Made by a program: the position numbers and the translations under genes. Below are positions 7,383-16,193 of a DNA stretch of 64,000 nucleotides, piece by piece. Below the pieces are notes generated by a model that saw nothing but the letters and a program-made list of their open reading frames with translations, had not been told where the DNA came from and did not search any database. The stretch lies in the NCBI GenBank assembly GCA_900538385.1, contig UWSO01000003.1, positions 20,896-84,895 of the forward strand. The letters run 5' to 3'. The DNA is from an uncultured Porphyromonas sp. (GTDB taxonomy: Bacteria; Bacteroidota; Bacteroidia; Bacteroidales; Porphyromonadaceae). How positions within the stretch are numbered: position 1 is the stretch's first letter; each line of letters begins with the position of its first letter.

Positions 7383-7390
7383 TATCTTTG
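7383..7390 (+). promoter_or_regulatory. -7 box for dnaE
   Basis: TATCTTTG, 94 bases before the preferred dnaE ATG. TTTG at 7367-7370 is closer than the usual -33 spacing, and TTG at 7354-7356 is a little too far. Confidence 0.5.
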
Positions 7391-7476
7391 TAGGGAGGAT
7401 CCACGGCTGTGCCGTTGGGTCCGGAGCAGCGATATGCTGCGTGCTTTTTGCCTCTTTACATCTCATGCTCAGTCTC

Positions 7477-10400
7477 ATGAATCAAACTCCCGACACTCCC
7501 CATAGTTCCTCGGCAGGGACACGTATGTACGTGCCGCTGCACGTTCACTCGCACTACTCTATACTAGATGGTATGGCGCCCGTCGAGAAGCTTCTCGACA
7601 AGGCGGTCGCTTGCGGTATGCCGGGCATTGCACTCACCGATCATGGTGCTATGTATGGCATCAAGAACTTTACCAACTATGCGAACGATAAGATCAACGG
7701 CGACAAGCTCGCCCAGATCAAGTCGCTCCGCAAGCAGATCAAAGAGCTAGAAGCTGATGCGTCCAACGCTGAGGAGGTGGCGCGCATCGAAGGGGAGATC
7801 AAGACGATCGAGCAGAGTCTCTTCAAGGCGATCGTAGGCTGCGAAGTGTACGTAGCACGCCGATCACTCGAGCTGAAGGACAAAGATGCCAAAGATCCCG
7901 ACAACCCCACCCGTAGCATAGACCGCAGCGGCTACCACCTAATCCTCCTCGCCAAAAACCTCCAGGGCTACCGTAACCTCATCAAGATGGTCTCGATAGC
8001 GTGGGAGCATGGCGAGTACTACAAGCCACGTATCGACAAGAAGCTGCTAGCGGAGCATCATGAGGGGGTCATTGCCTCTAGTGCTTGCCTCGGTGGCGAG
8101 ATAGCGCAGCATATCCTGCATGGTCGTCTAGACGAAGCACGTAAGACGGCTCTGTGGTACAAGGAGACCTTTGGCGAAGACTACTATCTAGAGATCATGC
8201 TTCACCCGAATAGCGATTCGGCGAGTGGTCAAGAGACCTACCGCAAGCAGCTGCAGGTGGCTCAAGAGGTGATCAAGATGGGGCAGGAGCTGGGCATCAA
8301 GGTCATTGCGACGAATGACACCCACTTCCTGAACGAGGAAGATGCCGAGGCGCACGATCACCTGATCTGCATGACGACCAATTCGCCGATCTCGGATCCC
8401 AACCGTATGCGCTACACCAAGCAGGAGTGGCTCAAGTCGCCCGAAGAGATGACAGCACTCTTTGCCGATTACCCCGACGTGCTGGAAAACACGCTAGAGG
8501 TGTGCAACAAGGTGGAGTACTACAGCATCGACCACGCCCCGCTGATGCCTCACTTCGAGCTACCCGAGGGCTTTACCAGTGAAGATGACTATCTGCGCCA
8601 CCTCACCTACGAGGGAGCCAAGAAGCGCTACGGAGACCCTGTTTCCCCGGAGGTACAGGAGCGTATCGATATGGAGCTAGGCGTGATACAGAACATGGGC
8701 TTCCCGGGTTACTTCCTCGTTGTGCAAGACTTCATCGCAGCTGCCCGAAAGTTAGGAGTGCGCGTAGGACCAGGGCGTGGTTCGGCAGCAGGCTCTGCGG
8801 TCGCTTACTGTCTGTCGATCACGCAGATTGAGCCGATTAAGTATGGCTTGCTCTTCGAGCGTTTTCTGAACCCCGACCGTATCTCCATGCCCGATATCGA
8901 CATTGACTTCGATGATAAGAATCGCTGGCGTGTCCTCGAGTGGGTGACTAATAAGTATGGCCGCGATCATGTCTCCAACATCATCACGCTCACGACGATG
9001 GCTACCAAGGGCGCGATCAAAGGAGTGGCACGCGTCGAGGAGCTGCCTCTAGATCAAGCTAACAGGCTCTGCAAGCTGATCCCCGATAGAGCCCCCGAGG
9101 GGGTCAAGCACCTCAACATAGAGTGGATGGTGCAGAACAATCAAGAGTTTCGCGAGGCGTCAGTCAGCCAGAACGAGCAGCTCGCCAATACGATCCGCTA
9201 TGCCCGCCAACTGGAGGGTACAGCCAGCACTACGGGTGTACATGCCTGCGGCGTTATCATCAGCGGGCCTCCTGTCAGCGATGTGGTACCGCTCTCGACC
9301 GCCATCGACCCAGACACCAACGAGCGCAAGCTGGTGGCGCAGTATGAGGGCAAGGTGATCGAGCCGACGGGACTGATCAAGATGGACTTCCTCGGTCTGC
9401 AGACTCTCAGCATCATCAACGATGCCTTGCAAAACATCAAGATGTGCTACGGCATAGACCTAGACATAGACACGATCCCTGTCGACGACCCCAAGACCTT
9501 CGAGCTCTACTCACGCGGCGACACCGTCGGCACCTTCCAGTTCGAGAGCACCGGCATGCGCAAGTACCTGCAGCAGCTTGAGCCGACCGAGTTTAAGGAT
9601 CTAGTGGCTATGAATGCGCTCTACCGCCCAGGGCCTATGGACAATATCCCCACCTTTATCGAGCGCAAGCATGGTCGTCAGGAGATCACCTACGACCTGC
9701 CCGAGATGGAGCCTTACCTCAAGGATACCTACGGCATCACCGTCTATCAGGAGCAGGTGATGATCCTCTCTCGTGTGCTAGGCGACTTCACACGAGGCGA
9801 CAGCGATAGCCTGCGTAAGGCGATGGGTAAGAAGAAGGAGAAGGAGATGGCGAAGTACCGCATCAAGTTTGTCGAAAACGGTGTCGCCAAGGGGCATCCA
9901 CGTGACACCCTCGAGCGCATCTACGACGGATGGCAGAAGTTTGCCAGCTACGCCTTCAACAAGAGCCACTCCGTCTGCTACGCTTGGGTCGCCTACCAGA
10001 CCGCTTACCTCAAGGCGCACTATCCCGCACAGTTTATGGCGGCACTGCTGACCTGCAATCAGAACAAGTCTGACAAGCTCACTAAGTACCTTGAGGAGGT
10101 GCAGCACATGGGACTGGAGGTCAAGGGCCCCGATGTCAACGAGAGCTTCACCGCCTTCTCGGCAAACAAAGAGGGCGTCATACGCTTTGGTCTCGGCGGT
10201 ATCTCACACGTGGGGCTATCAGTCGCTGAGTCTATCATACAGGAGCGCGAGGAGCATGGCGCCTATCAAGATGTGTACGACTTCTTCCAGCGCACCGACC
10301 TGAGCAGCTGCTCACGACGCGCGCTCGAGGCACTCATACTATCTGGCGCCTTCGACAGCTTTGGCATCGATCGAGAGGTTTACTTTGCCCCCATTGCTAA

Positions 10401-11295
10401 GAGTGGAGCGAGCAGCCTCTCCTATGGCAAGGACGAGACCTTCCTCACGGCACTCATGCAGTACGGGAAGATCCTCGAGAGCGAACGCACGCAGGTGCAG
10501 GCATCCCTCTTTGGAGATAGTGATCCCAGTGTCAAGCTTCCCAAGCCGCTGCCGCCCAAGGATGTGGAGCCATGGAGCCATCTAGAGCGTCTGACCAAGG
10601 AGCAGACCTATATAGGGATGTACCTGAGTGCCCACCCGCTAGATCCCTACGCCTTCGCCCTCGAGTACCTCTGCAATTGTCCCGCCTCCGAGCTAGACAA
10701 GTTTGCCGAGCTAGGGCTCACGCAGCTCACCTGCGCTGGTCTGGTCACGAAGGTGCGTCAAGGCATTAGCAAGAAAAACGAACCTTATGCGATTATTCAG
10801 ATCGAAGATACCTCGGGCTCTGGCGAGATACCGCTCTTTGGGCAGGATTACGTGAATTTCGGTAACTTTGCGCAGGAAGGGCTAGCTATCTTAGCGAAGA
10901 TGAGTGTCACGCCAAGCCGATACGATCCGAATCGTCTCTATCGCTCTGTGCAAAGCATGCAGCTCCTCTCGGACATCACGGAGGATGCGTTCAGGAGCAT
11001 TCAGCTGACGATCGATCTGAGTCAAGGCGAGGACGCTACCCCAACGGGTTCATACGAAGAGGGTGCCGATGGCGAGGAGGAGATACTGGATCGTCCCAAC
11101 ACCCTCGAGGGAGCTATCGAGCTGGGCAATGCGATCAAGGATCACCCGGGTCAGACGGAGCTGGAGATAACCTTCTGCTCCTCGATGGTGCCCTACACGA
11201 CCACCATGTATGCGCCTAGCATAGAGCCGGGTAAGTGGCTCCTGGAGATCGTCAAGAAGTACCAGATCCAGTGTAGTGTGCAGACGGCTAAGTGA
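7477..11295 (+). CDS. dnaE: DNA polymerase III alpha subunit
   Basis: The catalytic subunit of the replicative polymerase, 1272 residues from the preferred start. An N-terminal PHP domain begins with HVHSHYSILDG. The polymerase core has the PDIDIDFDD motif near residues 471-479, carrying catalytic aspartates, and later the region RKAMGKKK. A helix-hairpin-helix segment and an OB-fold with GLVTKVRQGISKK follow. Length is normal for Bacteroidetes DnaE. The ATG at 7477 is preferred, with ATGs at 7465 and TTG/ATG-type alternatives upstream; residues before MYVPLH are poorly constrained. It forms a short unit with trxA 59 bases downstream. Confidence 0.97.
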   Translation: MNQTPDTPHSSSAGTRMYVPLHVHSHYSILDGMAPVEKLLDKAVACGMPGIALTDHGAMYGIKNFTNYANDKINGDKLAQIKSLRKQIKELEADASNAEEVARIEGEIKTIEQSLFKAIVGCEVYVARRSLELKDKDAKDPDNPTRSIDRSGYHLILLAKNLQGYRNLIKMVSIAWEHGEYYKPRIDKKLLAEHHEGVIASSACLGGEIAQHILHGRLDEARKTALWYKETFGEDYYLEIMLHPNSDSASGQETYRKQLQVAQEVIKMGQELGIKVIATNDTHFLNEEDAEAHDHLICMTTNSPISDPNRMRYTKQEWLKSPEEMTALFADYPDVLENTLEVCNKVEYYSIDHAPLMPHFELPEGFTSEDDYLRHLTYEGAKKRYGDPVSPEVQERIDMELGVIQNMGFPGYFLVVQDFIAAARKLGVRVGPGRGSAAGSAVAYCLSITQIEPIKYGLLFERFLNPDRISMPDIDIDFDDKNRWRVLEWVTNKYGRDHVSNIITLTTMATKGAIKGVARVEELPLDQANRLCKLIPDRAPEGVKHLNIEWMVQNNQEFREASVSQNEQLANTIRYARQLEGTASTTGVHACGVIISGPPVSDVVPLSTAIDPDTNERKLVAQYEGKVIEPTGLIKMDFLGLQTLSIINDALQNIKMCYGIDLDIDTIPVDDPKTFELYSRGDTVGTFQFESTGMRKYLQQLEPTEFKDLVAMNALYRPGPMDNIPTFIERKHGRQEITYDLPEMEPYLKDTYGITVYQEQVMILSRVLGDFTRGDSDSLRKAMGKKKEKEMAKYRIKFVENGVAKGHPRDTLERIYDGWQKFASYAFNKSHSVCYAWVAYQTAYLKAHYPAQFMAALLTCNQNKSDKLTKYLEEVQHMGLEVKGPDVNESFTAFSANKEGVIRFGLGGISHVGLSVAESIIQEREEHGAYQDVYDFFQRTDLSSCSRRALEALILSGAFDSFGIDREVYFAPIAKSGASSLSYGKDETFLTALMQYGKILESERTQVQASLFGDSDPSVKLPKPLPPKDVEPWSHLERLTKEQTYIGMYLSAHPLDPYAFALEYLCNCPASELDKFAELGLTQLTCAGLVTKVRQGISKKNEPYAIIQIEDTSGSGEIPLFGQDYVNFGNFAQEGLAILAKMSVTPSRYDPNRLYRSVQSMQLLSDITEDAFRSIQLTIDLSQGEDATPTGSYEEGADGEEEILDRPNTLEGAIELGNAIKDHPGQTELEITFCSSMVPYTTTMYAPSIEPGKWLLEIVKKYQIQCSVQTAK

Positions 11296-11354
11296 TAGAC
11301 CCTACCTTATATATATAGAAGACATTTCATACTAACTCTAAATACACAAGAACT

Positions 11355-11672
11355 ATGGCAATGGAAATAACAGATGCGAATATAGCCGGTCTCATGGCTG
11401 AGGGCAAACCGATGATCCTAGACTTCTGGGCTACCTGGTGTGGTCCCTGTCAGATGATTGGCCCGATGATTGAAGAGCTCGCTGAGGAGTTCAACGGCAA
11501 GATCATCATCGGCAAGGTCAACGTTGACGAGAACAGCGACCTGCCCAGTCAGTACGGCATCCGCAACATCCCAACGATCCTTTTCTTCAAGGGCGGTGAG
11601 ATGGTGAGCAAGCTGGTCGGCGCACAGAGCAAGGCTAAGCTACAGGAGGAGGCTCAGAAGCTCCTCGACTAG
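11355..11672 (+). CDS. trxA: Thioredoxin
   Basis: A 105-residue cytoplasmic thioredoxin with the redox motif WCGPC (28-32), the cis-Pro segment RNIPTILFF and normal length. No signal peptide. It lies 59 bases after dnaE in the same direction and is probably co-transcribed. Its 3' side opens directly into REPs. Confidence 0.97.
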   Translation: MAMEITDANIAGLMAEGKPMILDFWATWCGPCQMIGPMIEELAEEFNGKIIIGKVNVDENSDLPSQYGIRNIPTILFFKGGEMVSKLVGAQSKAKLQEEAQKLLD

Positions 11673-11689
11673 TCACCGCGAGACGTAAG

Positions 11690-11860
11690 TAACGGACGCA
11701 CCGGGACGTCGCCCTGTAGGGACGCACGACCGGTGCGTCTGTTGTAGTACAGCGAGACGAGTAACGATGTGTAGGGACGCACGGTCTGTGCGTCCGTTGT
11801 AGTACAGCGAGACGAGTAACGTGGTTTTAACTGGGACGGACGCACGACCGGTGCGTCCGT
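11690..11860. repeat. REP cluster downstream of trxA
   Basis: REP-like palindromes at 11716-11740, 11771-11795 and 11838-11858. Two of them have the loop variant GACCG between GACGCAC and GTGCGTC, with the stem kept intact. Confidence 0.8.
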
Positions 11861-11925
11861 TGTGTCAAATCGTTACCAGTCACGGGTTTGACAACGGATC
11901 CACGATCGTGTGTTCGTTTCCTCCG

Positions 11926-12078
11926 GAGGTATTTTTTATTCTCCAGCGAGGCATGAAAAAATTCTTCGGACTTATCATTTGATTCTTCGGAAGTTTCATT
12001 TGATAGTTCCGAAGAATTTTTGCTTACCCACGTGGATATTTTTTTTTATCCAGGGAGCTATTGGGGAAATTCTTCGGA
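11926..12078. repeat. Dispersed palindromic element, copy 1
   Basis: A member of a four-copy family (other copies near 25764-25960, 31255-31450 and 49600-49775). The core is an imperfect inverted repeat bounded by ATTCTTCGG and CCGAAGAAT with internal TTATCATTTGATTC and AAGTTTCATTTGATA. Flanks are CCTCCGGAGG-type and TATTTTTTATT blocks, and the right end has GAGCTATTGGGGAAAT. No open frame of note; it resembles a MITE or structured repeat. Confidence 0.75.
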
Positions 12079-12500
12079 GTGATCGGAGCGGATCGGAGGT
12101 GATCGGAGGGTATCGGAGTGGATCGGAAAGGATCGGAGCGGATCGGAGCCGATCGGAGTGGATCGGAGCGGATCGGAAAGGATCGGAGGTGACCGGAGGT
12201 GACCGGAGTGATCGGAGTGGATCGGAAAGGATCGGAGGGTATCGGAGTGGATCAGAAAGTATCGGAGTGATCGGAGGTGATCGGAGTGGATCGGAGTGGA
12301 TCGGAGTGGATCAGAAAGGATCGGAGCGGATCGGAGGGTGATCGGAGTGATCGGAGTGATCGGAGGGTGATCGGAGAGGATCGGAGGTGATCGGAGGTGA
12401 TCGGAGCGGATCGGAGGTGATCGGAGGGTGGATCGGAGGTGATCGGAGGTGATCGGAGGGTGGATCGGAGGTGATCGGAGGTGATCGGAGTGGATCGGAG
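12079..12500. repeat. Degenerate GATCGGAG tandem array
   Basis: About 420 bases built from 9-14 bp units of the type GATCGGAG plus TG, CG, GT or GGT. From 12121 to 12180 six units follow with an exact 10-bp period. By hand count about 37 GATC sites fall in the array. The plus-strand open frame through it (Arg-Ser-Gly-Ser-Glu type repeats) is judged to be a repeat translation. Smaller pieces of the same unit occur at 5608-5652 and 7003-7043. Confidence 0.9.
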
Positions 12501-12585
12501 ATTAGAGGTTAGGGGGGAGGATTGTTACGGTGCTTTTTTCGGTGTCGATTAAACCTTACCATTGATAGGGTCTCTAAGGGAACAG

Positions 12586-12609
12586 AAAAACCCGCACGGG
12601 CTGTGCGGG
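12586..12609 (-). terminator. Minus-strand terminator-like hairpin
   Basis: CCCGCAC / GTGCGGG stem with loop GGGCT, preceded on the plus strand by five A, so on the minus strand it reads as a hairpin followed by T5. No protein gene on the minus strand feeds into it, so it may end a small RNA transcribed from about 12700 leftward, or be bidirectional. Confidence 0.5.
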
Positions 12610-12697
12610 TCTCGGAAGTGAAATAAATGTATTGCGTGGTGACACGCGCTGTGCCTGCCTTTGGATTTAAGCTTTTTACGAGGGCGCTACGGGCACC

Positions 12698-12759
12698 AGA
12701 AAGAAGGCACAAATGTTTTTATCGATATGGTTGTTCCCCTGTGCCTTCTTTCTTTTTTT
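12698..12759 (+). terminator. Strong hairpin with T run upstream of the dipeptidase promoter
   Basis: A perfect 14-bp inverted repeat (12698-12711 AGAAAGAAGGCACA and 12740-12753) followed by TTTTTTT at 12753-12759. It abuts the -7 box at 12762, so it insulates the dipeptidase gene from upstream transcription or overlaps its promoter region. Confidence 0.7.
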
Positions 12760-12761
12760 CG

Positions 12762-12769
12762 TATCTTTG
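12762..12769 (+). promoter_or_regulatory. -7 box for the C69 dipeptidase
   Basis: TATCTTTG matches TAnnTTTG and lies 93 bases before the ATG, directly after a terminator-like T run. TTG at 12731-12733 is at roughly the -33 distance or slightly beyond. Confidence 0.6.
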
Positions 12770-12862
12770 GAACCGTCAATCGTCCCGACAGTGTGGACGG
12801 TTGATGGTTTCTCCTTTTATATACAGCATATATCAATCCTAATAATATAGTAATCAAGAACT

Positions 12863-14518
12863 ATGACAAAGAATGCACTGACTAGGCTCTTAGCCCTACT
12901 CACTACACTTCTACTCCTAGGCACGAGCCAGAGCTACGCCTGCACAGGGCTGCTCGTCGGCAAGAATGCCTCCGCCGATGGATCGGTGATGATCTCCTAT
13001 AGTGCTGACTCACACACGCTCTACGGTGAGCTATACTACTGGCCAGCTGCTGACCACGCTGCTGGTGCTATGAGACAAATCACTGAGTGGGACTCGGGCA
13101 AGCCTCTCGGGCAGATACCTGAGGTAGCACACACCTATGCTGTCATCGGCAATATGAATGAGCACGCTCTAGCTATCACTGAGTCTACCTGGGGTGGTCG
13201 TGAGGAGCTGACAGACCCTAATGGTCTGATGGACTATGGCAGCCTGATCTATGTAACCCTGCAGCGCGCCAAGACAGCTCGTGAGGCTATCGAGGTGATG
13301 ACTACACTGGTCAAGGAGTATGGCTACGCTAGCTCTGGCGAGAGCTTCTCCATAGCAGACAAGAACGAGGCGTGGGTCCTCGAGCTAGTCAGCAAGGGTA
13401 AGTATGGCAAGGGTGCTGTATGGGTCGCTATGCGTATCCCTGACAATGCTATCTCAGCACATGCTAACCAGGCTCGCATCCAGCAGATCAAGTTCAACGA
13501 TCCTGAAAACTGCATCTACGCTCCCGACGTGATCGACTTCGCTCGTGAGAGAGGCTTCTTCACGGGTTCGGATCGGGACTTTAGCTTCCAAAAGGCTTAC
13601 AACCCCTACACACCCAGTGGTCTACGTGGCTGCGAGGCTCGTGTATGGGCTTTCTTCAATAAGTTTAGCGACAACATGAAGCAGTACGAGCGCTTCGTTA
13701 TGGGTGACGAGAAGGCCTCTAAGCCTATGCCGCTCTACGTAGTCCCCAACCGCAAGCTCTCTGTCGCTGACCTACGAGACATGATGCGTGACCACTACGA
13801 GGGTACACCGATGGATATGACCAAGGACGTAGGTGCTGGCCCCTACGCTGTACCTTACCGCTGGCGCCCGATGACCTTCGAGGTAGATGGTCAGACCTAT
13901 GTCAATGAGCGTGCGATCGCTACGCAGCAGACGGGCTTCGTGCTGGTGGCTCAGCTCAGACCTAACCTACCTGACGCTTTCAGCATCTTGTGGTTTGGTG
14001 TAGATGATGCGAATACAGCTGTCTTTACGCCAGTCTACTGCTCTTCACTCCGCACACCTGAGTGCTACCGTGTAGGCAATGGTGATATGATGCACTTCTC
14101 CTGGACGAGTGCTTTCTGGATCCACAACTGGGTGGCTAACATGGCTTATGCGCGCTATGCACCTATGATGAAGGACATTCGTCCCGTACAGCAGCAGCTG
14201 GAGCAGAGCTTCGACAAGATCGTCTCGGAGATAGATCAGCAGGCGCTAGCTATTTATAAGCAAGACCCGATGAAGGCGCGTGAAGTCCTCACGACCTTCT
14301 CCTGCGAAACCGCTGACTATGCGACCTACCGCTGGAAGAAGCTCGGCGAGTACCTGCTCGTCAAGTATATGGACGGAAACATGAAGAAGGAGGAGAACGG
14401 GCAGTTCAAGACCAATGGTTATGGTTTGAGTGAGATGCCTTACTTCCCCGGCTACGACAAGGACTACTACAAGCGCATCGCTGAGACTACAGGCGATCTG
14501 CTCAAGATCGATGAGTAA
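12863..14518 (+). CDS. C69-family dipeptidase (exported)
   Basis: A 551-residue peptidase of family C69 (PepD type), an N-terminal-nucleophile enzyme. A signal peptide (1-26) ends directly before Cys27 in YACTGLLVG, so signal cleavage would expose the catalytic Cys as N-terminal residue. GNMNEHALAITE and the later SWTSAFWIHNWVANM segment also fit the family. Asaccharolytic Porphyromonas live on peptides, so a periplasmic or surface dipeptidase fits that lifestyle. Single-gene unit with its own promoter. Confidence 0.92.
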   Translation: MTKNALTRLLALLTTLLLLGTSQSYACTGLLVGKNASADGSVMISYSADSHTLYGELYYWPAADHAAGAMRQITEWDSGKPLGQIPEVAHTYAVIGNMNEHALAITESTWGGREELTDPNGLMDYGSLIYVTLQRAKTAREAIEVMTTLVKEYGYASSGESFSIADKNEAWVLELVSKGKYGKGAVWVAMRIPDNAISAHANQARIQQIKFNDPENCIYAPDVIDFARERGFFTGSDRDFSFQKAYNPYTPSGLRGCEARVWAFFNKFSDNMKQYERFVMGDEKASKPMPLYVVPNRKLSVADLRDMMRDHYEGTPMDMTKDVGAGPYAVPYRWRPMTFEVDGQTYVNERAIATQQTGFVLVAQLRPNLPDAFSILWFGVDDANTAVFTPVYCSSLRTPECYRVGNGDMMHFSWTSAFWIHNWVANMAYARYAPMMKDIRPVQQQLEQSFDKIVSEIDQQALAIYKQDPMKAREVLTTFSCETADYATYRWKKLGEYLLVKYMDGNMKKEENGQFKTNGYGLSEMPYFPGYDKDYYKRIAETTGDLLKIDE

Positions 14519-14547
14519 GCCCTAAGAGCAATATCTGTAGTAACAAA

Positions 14548-14614
14548 GTGGGCAATGCTAAGTAAGCGAGACGACTCCTCCCATGGAGCTGGTCCGTCAC
14601 TGAGCGTTGCCCAC
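14548..14614. repeat. Inverted repeat upstream of the ROK gene
   Basis: GTGGGCAATGC at 14548-14558 pairs with GCGTTGCCCAC at 14604-14614 around 45 bases (one mismatch or wobble). It sits between the dipeptidase stop and the -7 box at 14623, and could be an operator or a terminator without T run. Confidence 0.5.
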
Positions 14615-14622
14615 GATTCCGA

Positions 14623-14630
14623 TATATTTG
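14623..14630 (+). promoter_or_regulatory. -7 box very close to the ROK start codon
   Basis: TATATTTG ends 7 bases before the ATG at 14638. With Bacteroidetes start sites usually a few bases after this box, the mRNA would be leaderless or nearly so. Confidence 0.5.
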
Positions 14631-14637
14631 ATAAGCA

Positions 14638-15654
14638 ATGTCTCTATACTTAGGTATTGACATCGGTGGCACCAATACGGAGCTAGGCGTTGTCAACGAA
14701 AGGGGGCAGGTCGTCTCCTCGCAAACGCTCTCCACGACTCGCTATGGCGCCGACTATGAGAGCTATATAACAGCACTCGCCGATCTAATCAAGCAAATCT
14801 CCGCTAGTCCCGACCTCGAAGGCGAGGTCATTGGTATCGGTGTCGGAGCGCCCAACGCTAATTACTTCTCAGGTTGTGTCGAACAGGCGGTCAACCTCCC
14901 ATGGACTAAAACGACTCCAATCGTTGCCGATCTGGAAGCACGTACAGGGCTACCTGTAGTCCTAGACAATGATGCTAATGCGAGTGCGCTTGGCGAGCAT
15001 AGCTACGGTGTAGCGCGTGGATTAGATCACTTCGTCGAGATAACGCTCGGCACAGGCGTAGGTAGCGGCATCTATGCTGATGGTCGTCTGATACGAGGCT
15101 ACCAAGGTAAGGCGGGCGAGCTGGGCCACATGGCTGTGGGTGAACCAGATCAACTCTGTGGCTGTGGACGCTATGGCTGTCTCGAGGCTTCTGTCGCAGC
15201 TCCAGCTGTGGCACGACGTGCTGTAAGACTCAAGAAGCTCTGTCTGGAGCAAGGTATGTGGAGCGAGCTCTGCGACATACCTGATGAGGAACTAACTAGC
15301 AAAGTGGTCGCAGAGGTAGCGCTAGCGACAGGCGACTCATTAGCTCGTCAGGTCTTCGATGAGACGGGAGAGGTCCTGGGTCGTGCCTTGGCGCAGTTTG
15401 CTTGCTTCTCAGCACCACAAGCATTCATCCTCTTCGGAGGCGTAGCGCGGTGCGGTGACCTGCTCCTACAACCAGTGCGCAAAGCCTTTGATAAAGAAGT
15501 GCTCCACATCTACAGAGGCTCTATCGAGATCCTTCTCAGCTCACTACCGAAGGGACAAGCTGCCGTGCTGGGTGCTGCTTCGCTAGCACGCGAACGGAAT
15601 CTATCGTATGATTCAACGCGAGACCTTCGACTACTGTCCACGTTGTGGCACTGA
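14638..15654 (+). CDS. ROK-family sugar kinase (glucokinase-like)
   Basis: A 338-residue ROK protein that phosphorylates a hexose or N-acetyl-hexosamine with ATP. Visible: the N-terminal phosphate motif DIGGTN (8-13), the catalytic region LDNDANASALGE, the ROK signature with zinc ligands (GELGHM then CGCGRYGC), and a C-terminal GGVA ATP-site motif. No DNA-binding domain, so it is a kinase rather than a ROK repressor. Substrate not determinable. Its 3' end overlaps the NUDIX gene by 47 bases, indicating co-translation. Confidence 0.9.
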   Translation: MSLYLGIDIGGTNTELGVVNERGQVVSSQTLSTTRYGADYESYITALADLIKQISASPDLEGEVIGIGVGAPNANYFSGCVEQAVNLPWTKTTPIVADLEARTGLPVVLDNDANASALGEHSYGVARGLDHFVEITLGTGVGSGIYADGRLIRGYQGKAGELGHMAVGEPDQLCGCGRYGCLEASVAAPAVARRAVRLKKLCLEQGMWSELCDIPDEELTSKVVAEVALATGDSLARQVFDETGEVLGRALAQFACFSAPQAFILFGGVARCGDLLLQPVRKAFDKEVLHIYRGSIEILLSSLPKGQAAVLGAASLARERNLSYDSTRDLRLLSTLWH

Positions 15655-16141
15655 TCGCCTAGAGGCGCATGGTGTCAAGGCGCAGCACTGTCCGTGCTGT
15701 GGCTTCACCTACTACCACAATCCGAGCGCTGCTGTGGCGCTCCTCGTGCGGGATCTGCGTGGACGACTACTCGTAGCGACTAGAGGCAAAGAACCCGCCA
15801 AGGGGACGCTAGATCTCCCAGGCGGGTTCGTAGATAAAGGCGAGACAGGCGAAGAGGCAGCGCAGCGAGAGCTATACGAGGAGAGCGGACTGCAACTTCC
15901 GACGGAGCAATTTGACTACGCTTTTTCCCTGCCCAACAGCTACCTTTACAGCGACTTCCTTGTGCCGACGCTGGACCTCTTCTATCGGGTTCAGCTACCG
16001 AGTGAAATGCCCTCCGTACAAGCTATGGACGATGTGGCGCAGCTCAGCTGGCTCGCACCCGCAGAGATTGACCCGTCACGCTTCGGATTAACATCCATCC
16101 GCCAAGGGATCGCTCGCTACCTAGCGTCGCTCGCAGACTGA
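15608..16141 (+). CDS. NUDIX hydrolase with N-terminal zinc ribbon
   Basis: A 177-residue protein. Residues 10-31 form a zinc ribbon (C10, C13, C28, C31). A NUDIX domain follows with the box GGFVDKGETGEEAAQRELYE ending in EESG, matching GX5EX7REUXEEXGU. Zinc ribbon plus NUDIX occurs in NudC-like NADH/decapping enzymes and in other Bacteroidetes NUDIX proteins; the short length and lack of the NudC SQPWPFPxS motif argue against NudC itself. The start overlaps the ROK gene by 47 bases. Confidence 0.9.
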   Translation: MIQRETFDYCPRCGTDRLEAHGVKAQHCPCCGFTYYHNPSAAVALLVRDLRGRLLVATRGKEPAKGTLDLPGGFVDKGETGEEAAQRELYEESGLQLPTEQFDYAFSLPNSYLYSDFLVPTLDLFYRVQLPSEMPSVQAMDDVAQLSWLAPAEIDPSRFGLTSIRQGIARYLASLAD

Positions 16142-16179
16142 CCTTTCGCGGCAAGAGCATTGCGAGTCCCTCTTTTTCT

Positions 16180-16187
16180 TACATTTG
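16180..16187 (+). promoter_or_regulatory. -7 box adjacent to the rarA start codon
   Basis: TACATTTG ends 6 bases before the ATG at 16194. As for the ROK gene, this suggests a leaderless transcript. An in-frame TTG at 16185 lies inside the box and is rejected as start. Confidence 0.5.
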
Positions 16188-16193
16188 CACTGT

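Noticed and set aside
11910..12341. A 143-codon frame through the GATCGGAG array
   Set aside because: It consists of the array translated; the unit length is not a multiple of three, so the period drifts, and there is no proper start.
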